From UBA2279 sp041595875 (GTDB lineage: Bacteria; Actinomycetota; Coriobacteriia; Anaerosomatales; Anaerosomataceae), in NCBI GenBank assembly GCA_041595875.1, contig JBFHJN010000053.1:1-17526 (forward strand): a stretch of 17,526 nt of DNA. Direction: 5' to 3'. The notes beneath the pieces were generated by a model. That model did not search any database, was not told the DNA's origin, and saw nothing but the letters and a program-made list of their open reading frames with translations. Shown here one piece after another: positions 8,229-14,796 of the stretch (positions are counted from its first letter, which is position 1; every line of letters begins with the position of its first letter). A program made the position numbers and the translations under genes.

Positions 8229-8615
8229 CTACCCCTCCTCTCCGGTCGTATCGGCGGATGCCTCAGCGGCATCGGCCATGTGCATGAGTGTCTCGTCCAA
8301 CTTGTCCGCCTGCTTCGAGTAAGTCCACGCCATAGTCCACAAGAACACGTAGTAGAACAGCGAGACGAACAAGTAGTTGGCAGTGAACCCGCCCCAGATC
8401 GGCGTGGCATACCAACTCTTCCACCACACCGAAGACGCGGGTATCGCGAGCGTTACAGCAAAGAACACCGCGCCGTATGAGAACGAGAGCTTCCTTTGAG
8501 CACGGAACACGATGTCGACGTTCTCGATCGTGTCGATGTGCGTCCCATGTTGGGTCTCGGTCTGCGAGCCACCGCCTCTGACCGGGGCGGCGGCCTGCAT
8601 CGTCGTGTCTCCCAT
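8229..8615 (-). CDS. DUF485-type small membrane partner of the symporter
   Basis: A 128-residue protein with a hydrophilic N-terminal 30-35 residues, two membrane helices (about residues 44-62 and 78-98) and an acidic tail. The segment TPIWGGFTANYL followed by an aromatic helix and the WTYSKQADKLDE ending resembles DUF485, the small protein commonly encoded just before ActP-type symporters (YjcH in E. coli). The start at 8613-8615 is set by a near-perfect GGAGGAGGT (8621-8629) 5 nt upstream; the longer open frame reaching 8801 overlaps the preceding gene and has no comparable site. Its role is presumably as accessory or stabilising subunit of ActP. The similar two-helix family DUF4212 accompanies a related symporter subfamily, and separating the two needs a profile search. 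Confidence 0.75.
   Translation of the reverse strand: MGDTTMQAAAPVRGGGSQTETQHGTHIDTIENVDIVFRAQRKLSFSYGAVFFAVTLAIPASSVWWKSWYATPIWGGFTANYLFVSLFYYVFLWTMAWTYSKQADKLDETLMHMADAAEASADTTGEEG
8232..8239 (-). promoter_or_regulatory. Ribosome binding site for the GTG start of actP
   Basis: AGGAGGGG on the minus strand, 5 nt before the GTG at 8226. It is embedded in the last codons of the upstream small-subunit gene and supports the rare start codon. Confidence 0.7.
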
Positions 8616-8671
8616 GTTGCACCTCCTCCATTGCTTCCAGCCGAATCCCTCGGCGCAGAAATCGAATGTCT

Positions 8672-9166
8672 CTAGTCGGCCTTCACGACCACCACAGGAA
8701 CGGGCGATCCTTTGACGACTATCTCGGCGACCGAACCCAGCGCGATACGCTTGATGCCGGTTCGTCCCGTGTCGCCGACGACGATCATGTCTGCGTGCCA
8801 CGCCTCTGCGTCGGCGATGATGCGCTTGGCGACACCGCCGTTGATGACGTCCACCTCACATTCGACCCCGTTGCGCTCGCACATCGTCTTCGCGATGACG
8901 AGGCCCTTGATGGATGGATGCACCCCCTCGAACGCGTCTTCGTTCATGATCTCCTCGGGATACTCCAGCGCCTCAAGGCCCGTATCGACGTAGATGGCCC
9001 TCACTTTGGCGCTGAACGTCTTCGCGAGGATGACCGCGTATTCCGTGGCCGCAACCGAAGGCTGGGAGCCATCGGTTGGAAGCAGGATGCGGTCGATCTC
9101 ATGACACACCTCTTGGATATCGCCGAGTTTCAGATCTTCAGCAGCACCCCTGATGCAGACCTTCAT
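8672..9166 (-). CDS. Universal stress protein (UspA family), ATP-binding type
   Basis: A 164-residue cytoplasmic protein with one Usp domain starting at IDRILLPTDGS (Asp32 in the adenine pocket). The C-terminal half has a perfect G-2x-G-9x-G-S nucleotide motif (residues 131-145), which places it with the ATP-binding UspFG/MJ0577-like branch rather than UspA proper. The start is fixed by AGGAGGT (9174-9180) 7 nt before the ATG at 9166. This leaves a 24-residue N-terminal extension ahead of the Usp core containing Cys4 and Cys21, which is unusual. It is the first gene of a block with the DUF485 protein (56 nt away) and actP, so it may modulate carboxylate uptake according to energy state; this is inferred from position only. 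Confidence 0.9.
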   Translation of the reverse strand: MKVCIRGAAEDLKLGDIQEVCHEIDRILLPTDGSQPSVAATEYAVILAKTFSAKVRAIYVDTGLEALEYPEEIMNEDAFEGVHPSIKGLVIAKTMCERNGVECEVDVINGGVAKRIIADAEAWHADMIVVGDTGRTGIKRIALGSVAEIVVKGSPVPVVVVKAD

Positions 9167-9193
9167 GCGCTTCACCTCCTCGTGTGACTGGCA

Positions 9194-9208
9194 GATGCAT
9201 TCTGCATC
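9194..9208. promoter_or_regulatory. 15-bp palindrome over the candidate -10 (possible operator)
   Basis: GATGCA-GAA-TGCATC on the minus strand is a perfect inverted repeat with a 3-bp centre. It covers the candidate -10 element and sits 28 bp before the usp start codon. It could be an operator for a repressor or simply a short hairpin in the leader. No regulator is identified. Confidence 0.3.
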
Positions 9209-9226
9209 CGCACTCTGAACGTACAA
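9199..9226 (-). promoter_or_regulatory. Candidate promoter of the usp-DUF485-actP block
   Basis: On the minus strand TTGTAC (9221-9226) and CAGAAT (9199-9204) are separated by 16 bp. They match the -35 and -10 consensus at 3 and 4 of 6 positions. A start near 9192 would give a leader of about 25 nt that contains the usp ribosome binding site. The match is weak and the call rests mainly on position. Confidence 0.3.
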
Positions 9227-9335
9227 CGAGGAGATGGGAGGGGCGATGAAGCCGCCGCGTACGGCGGACATGGCTCGGCAAGAGGGGCAGGCAGCGGTAT
9301 GAGCGGCGGGAAGGGCGCAGTGCATGCGACAGAAC

Positions 9336-9363
9336 GCCGCTCACGGCCTCAGACGACCGCTCA
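9336..9363. promoter_or_regulatory. Direct repeats resembling a LytTR regulator binding site
   Basis: On the plus strand GCCGCTCA (9336-9343) and ACCGCTCA (9356-9363) are separated by 12 bp; the identity extends to a 10-bp exact repeat CCGCTCACGG at 9337-9346 and 9357-9366. LytTR-domain regulators bind two short direct repeats about two helical turns apart. The reported E. coli BtsR (YehT) motif, as I recall it, is ACC(G/A)CT(C/T)A twice with about 13 bp between. A third, inverted copy (TGAGCGGC) is at 9300-9307. The repeats lie upstream of the transporter block and just past a LytTR regulator operon. Confidence 0.35.
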
Positions 9364-9391
9364 CGGACACCCGCGGGGCCGTCCGCCGCGC

Positions 9392-9844
9392 CTAGAGCTC
9401 GATGATGCGCGCTTCCAGGCCGTCAGCGGCGCGCTCAACGACGGCAACGGTATGGCCGTGGCCGCTCCTGCTTCGCGAAGCGGAACCGGGATTGAGCAAC
9501 AGAAGCCCATGGTTGTGCTCGACTCTGGGTACATGCGTATGGCCGAACACGACCACGTCGACATCGGCAGGAATGCCGGGGCGGACCAGCTCGGCGTAGA
9601 TGTGGCCTACTAAGAAGCGGACACCCCCGATGGCAACGGACGCGCGCTCGGGGTGAGTGAATCCGATCTGAGCGGGGTCTGTGTTGCCCGAGACCGCCGT
9701 GACCGGCGCGATGGTCTCAAGCTCTGTGATGACATCCTCGTTCCCGATGTCCCCCGCGTGCAGTATCCGGTCCACGCCGGCGAAGACATCGTGCACCGCC
9801 GCGGGAAGCGAGCCGTGGGTATCAGAGATCACGCCGACACGCAT
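9392..9844 (-). CDS. YfcE/MJ0936-family metallophosphoesterase
   Basis: A 150-residue single-domain calcineurin-like phosphoesterase. The metal ligands are in the canonical order: DTH (Asp8, His10), GD (Asp32), GNTD (Asn54), GH (His81) and GHTH (His102, His104). Small enzymes of this family hydrolyse phosphodiesters with Mn or another divalent metal; the physiological substrate is usually unknown. It starts at 9844, only 3 nt after the stop of the response regulator gene, so it is probably the last gene of that operon. A GC-rich imperfect hairpin (9364-9385) just beyond its stop has no T-run. Confidence 0.92.
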   Translation of the reverse strand: MRVGVISDTHGSLPAAVHDVFAGVDRILHAGDIGNEDVITELETIAPVTAVSGNTDPAQIGFTHPERASVAIGGVRFLVGHIYAELVRPGIPADVDVVVFGHTHVPRVEHNHGLLLLNPGSASRSRSGHGHTVAVVERAADGLEARIIEL

Positions 9845-9847
9845 AGG

Positions 9848-10555
9848 TCAGAGTCCCAGCGCCTTCTTGAGAGAAGGCACCCGGCGACGGGAAGCGGGCA
9901 CCTGGGTTGCGGCCTGGTCCTTGAGAGTGAGCAACATGGTCCCCCCGTACATGGGAGCGACCTCTTTCACCTGCGAGAGGTTGACCACGAATCGGCGATG
10001 CACGCGGAAGAAGCCCTGCGGCTCGAGCTTCTGCTCAAGCTGCGCGAGCGAGATGGTCGACAGATAACGCTCCTCCGAGGTGAAGATGTAGGAGTAATCG
10101 TCTTTGGCCATGATGTAGAATATCTCTCCCACCTGGAGCAGCAGCTTCTTGCCGGCTTTCTCCACGGGTATGCGCTCGATGCGCACCGGTGTCTCCTCGG
10201 CGGGAACGAGACGCTCCACCGCCTGGCGCAGCCTGTCGACCTCGACGGGTTTGACCAGATAGTCGGCAGCCTGGACCTCGAACGCCTTGACGGCATGTTC
10301 GCTGTAGGCCGTGACGAAGACGACGGCGGGCTGACGTTCCAGCTGGGCGAGAGTCTCGGCAAGCTGCATGCCTGACAGGCCCGGCATGTCTATGTCGAGG
10401 AACACCACGTCGTAGGGAATGGCCTTGATGAGCTGGAGTGCCTCTTGCGCGTTGGAGGCCTCGCCCACGACCTCTACCCGGCCGGCCTCTTCCAGCAGGT
10501 AGCGGAGTTCGGAGCGTGCGGGGGCCTCGTCGTCCACGACAAGGGCCTTGATCAT
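9848..10555 (-). CDS. LytTR-family response regulator
   Basis: A 235-residue response regulator. The receiver domain (1-115) has the acidic pair in VVDDE, the phosphoacceptor Asp54 in VFLDIDMPG, Thr82 and Lys102 (YLVKP). The C-terminal LytTR DNA-binding domain (about 130-233) contains YIMAKDDYSYI and FFRVHRRFVVNLSQV, typical for LytR/AgrA/BtsR-type regulators. Start: GTG at 10558 and ATG at 10555 are adjacent codons; both are within range of AGGAGGG (10564-10570), and I prefer the ATG since MIKALVVDDE is the usual beginning. The partner kinase ends at 10569. Likely role: activation of transport or metabolic genes in response to a signal sensed by the kinase, with the downstream usp-actP block the obvious candidate target. 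Confidence 0.93.
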   Translation of the reverse strand: MIKALVVDDEAPARSELRYLLEEAGRVEVVGEASNAQEALQLIKAIPYDVVFLDIDMPGLSGMQLAETLAQLERQPAVVFVTAYSEHAVKAFEVQAADYLVKPVEVDRLRQAVERLVPAEETPVRIERIPVEKAGKKLLLQVGEIFYIMAKDDYSYIFTSEERYLSTISLAQLEQKLEPQGFFRVHRRFVVNLSQVKEVAPMYGGTMLLTLKDQAATQVPASRRRVPSLKKALGL

Positions 10556-10568
10556 CACGGGCTCCCTC

Positions 10569-11852
10569 CTACTCCTCGGGCAGCACGAGCGTGAGCGTCA
10601 CTGCTGTCCCGATGCCCTCGACGCTCTCCACCAGCAAGCCACTTCCAGCGCCGAAGTACCCTTTGAGTCTATCGTCGATGTTCTTGAGCGCAATACCTAG
10701 CCCCTTGCCGAAGCCGGGCAACAACACCCGGGGCAGGTCCTCGCTGCGGATACCGGCGCCGTTGTCCGCCACTACCAGTATGGCGATGCGACCGTCACGC
10801 GAACCCTCGATGGAGATATCGAGAGGACCTTCCGTCAGGATGCCATGCTGAACACAGTTCTCAACAAGCGGCTGCAAGATGAAAGCAGGGACCACCACGT
10901 CGAGCATGTCGTCCGGGATCTTCTCCTCAAGCCTGAGTCGTTCGCCGAATCGGGCGCGCTCGAACGTCAGGTAGCTGCGGGTGTAGTCCATCTCGTCTCG
11001 CAGGGGAACGAGTCCTTCGTTGTTCTCCAGCATACGGCGATAGAAGCGGGCGAACTCGCGGAGCAGCTCGCGAGCCTTCATGGGCTCGGTGCGAATGAGC
11101 ATCGCGATGGTGTTGATCGTGTTGAACAGGAAGTGCGGGTTGATCTGGGCCTGAAGCGCCTTGAGCTCCATGCGGCAGGCCAGCTGCGTCTGGCGCTCAA
11201 GCTCAGAGAGCTCAAGCTGGGTGGAGAGAAGCTTGGCAAGCCCGTCGACCATGGTGACCTGCGTCTCATTGAGCAGGCGCGGCGTGGTGTAGTAGAACTT
11301 GAGCGTTCCAACGGGTTCATCCCGGACCTCGAGCGGCACCACGATAGCCGCGCGCAGCAAACACCCTTCCTTCGGGCAGCCGATCTCCTCGCGCGTAGCC
11401 AAGACGCGGTGCTCGTTGGTCTCGATCGCCTCCCGCGTCGCCCTGGTCAGGATGGGACCGCCCACTTCATGGTGATCCTCTCCCAGGCCGGCAAAGCCCA
11501 GGACCGTATCGGTGTCGGTGATGGCCACTGCTGCCGCCTCGCTTTGCTCCAGCGCCAACCGACACACGGCGCCGGCGGTCTCCTGGTCCAGTCCGCGTCG
11601 CAGATGGACGAGGCTGCGATCGGCGATCTCCAGGATCTGATGCGACTGCATCGCTTTGAGATGATCGGGCCGGGTGGCCAGCCGCGCGATCACGGAGCCG
11701 AACGCAACGATCGCCAGGCCGATGACAGCGGTGATGAACACCGGCCGGGGGATAGCGCCCGGGACCACAACGGCCGCCGCGCTGATGACCCCTATGACCG
11801 AGGTCGCGATCACAAGGAGCACATCGACCACGATGCCTCGCCTACTCGACAT
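10569..11852 (-). CDS. LytS-type sensor histidine kinase with GAF domain
   Basis: A 427-residue membrane sensor kinase. Two N-terminal helices (about 7-30 and 37-58) replace the multi-helix 5TM-LYT sensor of classical LytS. They are followed by a GAF-like domain (about 75-215), then the His_kinase/HATPase module. The phosphoaccepting His240 is in LQAQINPHFLFNTINTI, the N box is QPLVENCVQHG (Asn332), and the ATP-lid glycines are DNGAGI and GKGLGIALKNIDDRL. The GAF region holds a close cysteine pair (Cys159, Cys164, spacing C-x4-C), which could bind metal or respond to redox. Its start overlaps the acetyltransferase stop by 11 nt, with a GGGAGG site 6-7 nt upstream of the ATG. It is the evident partner of the LytTR regulator that follows. 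Confidence 0.92.
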   Translation of the reverse strand: MSSRRGIVVDVLLVIATSVIGVISAAAVVVPGAIPRPVFITAVIGLAIVAFGSVIARLATRPDHLKAMQSHQILEIADRSLVHLRRGLDQETAGAVCRLALEQSEAAAVAITDTDTVLGFAGLGEDHHEVGGPILTRATREAIETNEHRVLATREEIGCPKEGCLLRAAIVVPLEVRDEPVGTLKFYYTTPRLLNETQVTMVDGLAKLLSTQLELSELERQTQLACRMELKALQAQINPHFLFNTINTIAMLIRTEPMKARELLREFARFYRRMLENNEGLVPLRDEMDYTRSYLTFERARFGERLRLEEKIPDDMLDVVVPAFILQPLVENCVQHGILTEGPLDISIEGSRDGRIAILVVADNGAGIRSEDLPRVLLPGFGKGLGIALKNIDDRLKGYFGAGSGLLVESVEGIGTAVTLTLVLPEE

Positions 11853-12717
11853 GCATGTCCTCCCGACTGTCTGGGATGGGTAAGGTGTTCGGCGTCCTAC
11901 AAAACGCCAGGAACACCGACGGCGCCCCTACCCCGGCAAAGCCGACCCTTGAGTACAGTGAGCGCGACGACGCATTGTCCTCTTGCGTGCATAGCGAGAC
12001 CGACCGTGCGCCACACCGTGCCAGATACTCCACGGCGTCATGCAGCAATGCCGTGCCCACTCCGCGCCCACGGTAGCCCGGCACGACCGCCAGGCGACCA
12101 AGAACGCCGTCTCCACGACTCGCGGTGGCAAGAGTATAGCCCACGAGCCGATCCGCAGTCTGGGCCACGACGATACGTCCGGCCTGCATGTACCTCTCGA
12201 TGGTAGGCACGTCTGCTCGCCAGAACGGATCAAAGGCGAGTATGTCCACCGCGATCAGCTCTGCCAGATCTGCGGCGTCCGCAAGCCTGAGTATGACCCC
12301 GTCCGGCAGATCCGAGGCGGACTCCCGTGTGTGTCCTACATGATCAAGACGCATGGTGACTATCCGCTGGCACACCCCCATCCCCGCCTGGAGATAGGGC
12401 TCGGCGTACGCTGCGGGAATGACAGGACTCACCAGGTCCGCGTAGCCCTGCGCCGTGGCGACCTCATCCACCGCCTTCATGAGCGGGGCGATGCGATGCT
12501 CGGCGCACCATAGGCCGCGAACGCTCAGGATATCAAGATGCTCGCGCCATCGCTCCAAGACGACGGCTTCGCCCGCATCGGTGACCCTTACCCGCCAGGG
12601 GGCCTCGGCGAAGAAGTCGTCCAGCTGTCCCCGCTCCTCGAAGATATGGGTCGAGCGCAGAGCGCTCCACACCATCGCGAGGTCTTTCCCAGTGGCGATG
12701 CGGAGCGTGCGCCTCAC
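11842..12717 (-). CDS. GNAT-family N-acetyltransferase, probably tandem GNAT
   Basis: A 291-residue protein. The C-terminal half (about 140-272) is a GNAT domain with the acetyl-CoA pyrophosphate loop YRGRGVGTA (215-223) and the SRSLYSRVGF segment near the end of the fold. The first 125 residues look like a second, degenerate GNAT-like domain ending in GYADLVSPVIPAAYAEPYLQAGMG and lack a clear Q/RxxGxG loop. Substrate unknown. The start is GTG at 12717, overlapping the permease stop as GTGA (12714-12717); no ATG is better placed. It is translationally coupled to both neighbours. Confidence 0.85.
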   Translation of the reverse strand: MRRTLRIATGKDLAMVWSALRSTHIFEERGQLDDFFAEAPWRVRVTDAGEAVVLERWREHLDILSVRGLWCAEHRIAPLMKAVDEVATAQGYADLVSPVIPAAYAEPYLQAGMGVCQRIVTMRLDHVGHTRESASDLPDGVILRLADAADLAELIAVDILAFDPFWRADVPTIERYMQAGRIVVAQTADRLVGYTLATASRGDGVLGRLAVVPGYRGRGVGTALLHDAVEYLARCGARSVSLCTQEDNASSRSLYSRVGFAGVGAPSVFLAFCRTPNTLPIPDSREDMHVE

Positions 12718-13511
12718 CCCAGTACTCCAAGCTCGGCCAGAGCCAGAATGGCGCCCGTGATCAGAAGCAAGACAGAGAACGCGATCTTGACCGTTCGCTC
12801 ACTTGCCACAGCGGTGACCCTGGCACCGATCAACGCCCCGGGTACGACTCCCAGTGCCATCGTCCCCGCAAGCAGAAGATCGACATGCCCCAGGAAGTAA
12901 TGGGTGATGCTGCCCGGCACAGCGAGCACCGAGACGACCACAAGGCTGGTGCCGATAGCCCGTTTGGCGTCGAATCCGAACCAGCGGATGAGAGTCGGGA
13001 CCACTATGAACCCGCCGCCCAGGCCGAGGAATCCGGAGTACAGGCCGGTCATCAGACCAAGACCGATGTATCCCATCGCCCGGCTCCGGACGACTCCGTG
13101 CGGAGCGGGAGATGTGGTTCCCGGCTCCTCGACCGACGTCTTGCGAAAGGCCAGCAACGCCATGTCGAAGGCCATGTAGCAGATGACGGCGGCCGTGACT
13201 ATCAGCACGAAGGAGCCACCCACAAGCTGCGTCAGCCAGGCTCCCGCGACCGAGGCCACAGACCCGGCAAGCCCTATCGTGACGCCCGCGCGCACATCTA
13301 TCATGCCCCGGCGGGCGTAGGCGATGGCTCCGGCAACCGCAGAGGGGATGATGATGGGCAACGGCGTCCCCACAGCGATGAGCTCGGGCCTGCCCAGGAT
13401 GAGACGTATGGCCGGTGTGGTCACCATGGCGCCACCAATACCGAACTGCCCGGACAGAAAGCCCGATCCAAGACCGATGAGAACGGACAGCAGGATGTCG
13501 GCGCCGGTCAT
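12714..13511 (-). CDS. TauE/SafE-family sulfite/organo-sulfur exporter-like permease
   Basis: A 265-residue membrane protein with about eight helices in two homologous halves. Each half begins with the family glycine motif: GSGFLSGQFGIGGAMVTTP near residue 16 and GLYSGFLGLGGGFIVVPTL near residue 157. TauE/SafE proteins export sulfite, sulfoacetate or related anions, but many have unknown substrates. Its start ATG (13511) shares one base with the glycosyltransferase stop (TGATG), and its stop overlaps the acetyltransferase start. Given the coupled organic-acid transport and LytSR genes, an organic-anion role is possible; this is inference. Confidence 0.9.
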   Translation of the reverse strand: MTGADILLSVLIGLGSGFLSGQFGIGGAMVTTPAIRLILGRPELIAVGTPLPIIIPSAVAGAIAYARRGMIDVRAGVTIGLAGSVASVAGAWLTQLVGGSFVLIVTAAVICYMAFDMALLAFRKTSVEEPGTTSPAPHGVVRSRAMGYIGLGLMTGLYSGFLGLGGGFIVVPTLIRWFGFDAKRAIGTSLVVVSVLAVPGSITHYFLGHVDLLLAGTMALGVVPGALIGARVTAVASERTVKIAFSVLLLITGAILALAELGVLG

Positions 13512-14779
13512 CAGTCCGTGTCGATCATGGGGAAACGACCCGTGATCGCGCTTCGGTCTACACGACGCTCACCCGTGAACAGTGACTTGAGAGCGATATC
13601 CTCCCAGAGCCGGTCCATCAGCATGGGCCATCTACGCTGGAAGGCGAAGTAGCGCTCACAGTTAGAACGCGCGTAATCCGAGGCCTGGGGCACCGCATTG
13701 CGAGCTATGCTGAAATACGCCTTGCGTTCGCGGCCGGAGATGGCACGAAGCAGCGCCGTCATGCGCGCTCGCCAGCCGATGGAGGAGCCCACCAACTGAC
13801 CGGGATACGGCATGAGCGACTCGGGCGTGACCTGACGAAGGTCCACCTGGGACTTGGAGAACTCCAGCTTGCGGTGCTCATAGATGAACCGGTAGACGTC
13901 CTGGCGAAAATGGCGCGCGGTACCGGCAACCGACGGCGGCTTGTGGACCACAGACCATTCGTCATCCAGGAACACGTCGCCGCCATGCATGCGCGCGTTC
14001 ACAACGTAGTCGATATCCTCGCCACGGGCGACCCATGGGTCGAACGAGACGTTGCAGTACATGTCACGATGCAGCGCCAGACAGCCGCCGAAGGCCAGGG
14101 AGCTCGGCCGGATCCTTGGAGGCGCTGTCAGCACCTCAAGCGCCTGGTTGTAAAACTCGTTCTGGCGCCAGAACGTGTCCGACCACGCCGCCTTGTCTTG
14201 CGCGCGATAGTTGCCCGCCTCATCGGTGTAATAGCCGCTCTTGGCCATGATCACTTTGCCCGAGGCGGTACGCTCGCCTATACCTTCAAGCGCCGTCTCC
14301 AGAAAGCCGGGATCCGTGATGATCTGGTCGTCATCGACGAAGACCACCGACGGGCTGCCAAGAACCGCGGCGGCGATCAAGCCGGCGTTGCGCACAGCCC
14401 CGTAACCGGAGAGGCTGACACCGTTGATGAGATCGGCGAACTCCAGCTGCTCCATGCGTCGATGCAACGAGCCCATCTCGGCGGTACCTATGACGAACGC
14501 GTCGATCTCAGGGAAGTCCGCCAGTATGCCGCGCACACGGTCCTCGGCCTCGTGCTCGATCGACGGATCGGTGGTAGCGACAAGGACCAGCACACGGCCC
14601 AGACCGCGCACGGCCTCAAGCGATCGGAGAAGATCGGGAAGCGTACCGTCCTGATCGATGGGCGTGGGGTGGTCGTAGATGGCATGCGTACGTTCAGGTC
14701 CACGACTGCGCCGGCGCGTCCAGAATGTTGGGAGTATGACGCACGGATACACTCTGCGTCCTCTCGTTGAGGGGGACAT
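13511..14779 (-). CDS. GT-A fold glycosyltransferase (family-2-like)
   Basis: A 422-residue cytoplasmic protein without membrane segments. It starts with a Rossmann-like YPCVILPTFW strand. The nucleotide-sugar and metal site VVFVDDDQIIT (DDD near residues 149-151) follows SGYGAVRNAGL, and an acceptor-side GEDIDYV motif with preceding FGGCLALHRDMY lies near 232-259. These are the hallmarks of GT-A/GT2 transferases. The C-terminal 120 residues are Arg/Phe-rich and unassigned. Donor and acceptor are unknown. Adjacent TTG (14782) and ATG (14779) codons are possible starts; I chose the ATG. There is no clear Shine-Dalgarno and only a 14-17 nt gap from the upstream gene, so translation may be coupled to it. 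It may be involved in cell-surface or small-molecule glycosylation. Confidence 0.8.
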   Translation of the reverse strand: MSPSTRGRRVYPCVILPTFWTRRRSRGPERTHAIYDHPTPIDQDGTLPDLLRSLEAVRGLGRVLVLVATTDPSIEHEAEDRVRGILADFPEIDAFVIGTAEMGSLHRRMEQLEFADLINGVSLSGYGAVRNAGLIAAAVLGSPSVVFVDDDQIITDPGFLETALEGIGERTASGKVIMAKSGYYTDEAGNYRAQDKAAWSDTFWRQNEFYNQALEVLTAPPRIRPSSLAFGGCLALHRDMYCNVSFDPWVARGEDIDYVVNARMHGGDVFLDDEWSVVHKPPSVAGTARHFRQDVYRFIYEHRKLEFSKSQVDLRQVTPESLMPYPGQLVGSSIGWRARMTALLRAISGRERKAYFSIARNAVPQASDYARSNCERYFAFQRRWPMLMDRLWEDIALKSLFTGERRVDRSAITGRFPMIDTD

Positions 14780-14796
14780 CAAGAAACGGTCATCGC

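Noticed and set aside
9252..9267. GC-rich hairpin CCGCCG-CGTA-CGGCGG as a terminator
   Set aside because: Short 6-bp stem, no T-run, and lies between the candidate promoter and upstream repeats; more likely incidental in GC-rich DNA.
10845..12206. Open frame of 453 codons on the plus strand opposite the LytS kinase and acetyltransferase
   Set aside because: Spans two overlapping, clearly identifiable minus-strand genes; repetitive Arg/His/Asp composition and no domain.
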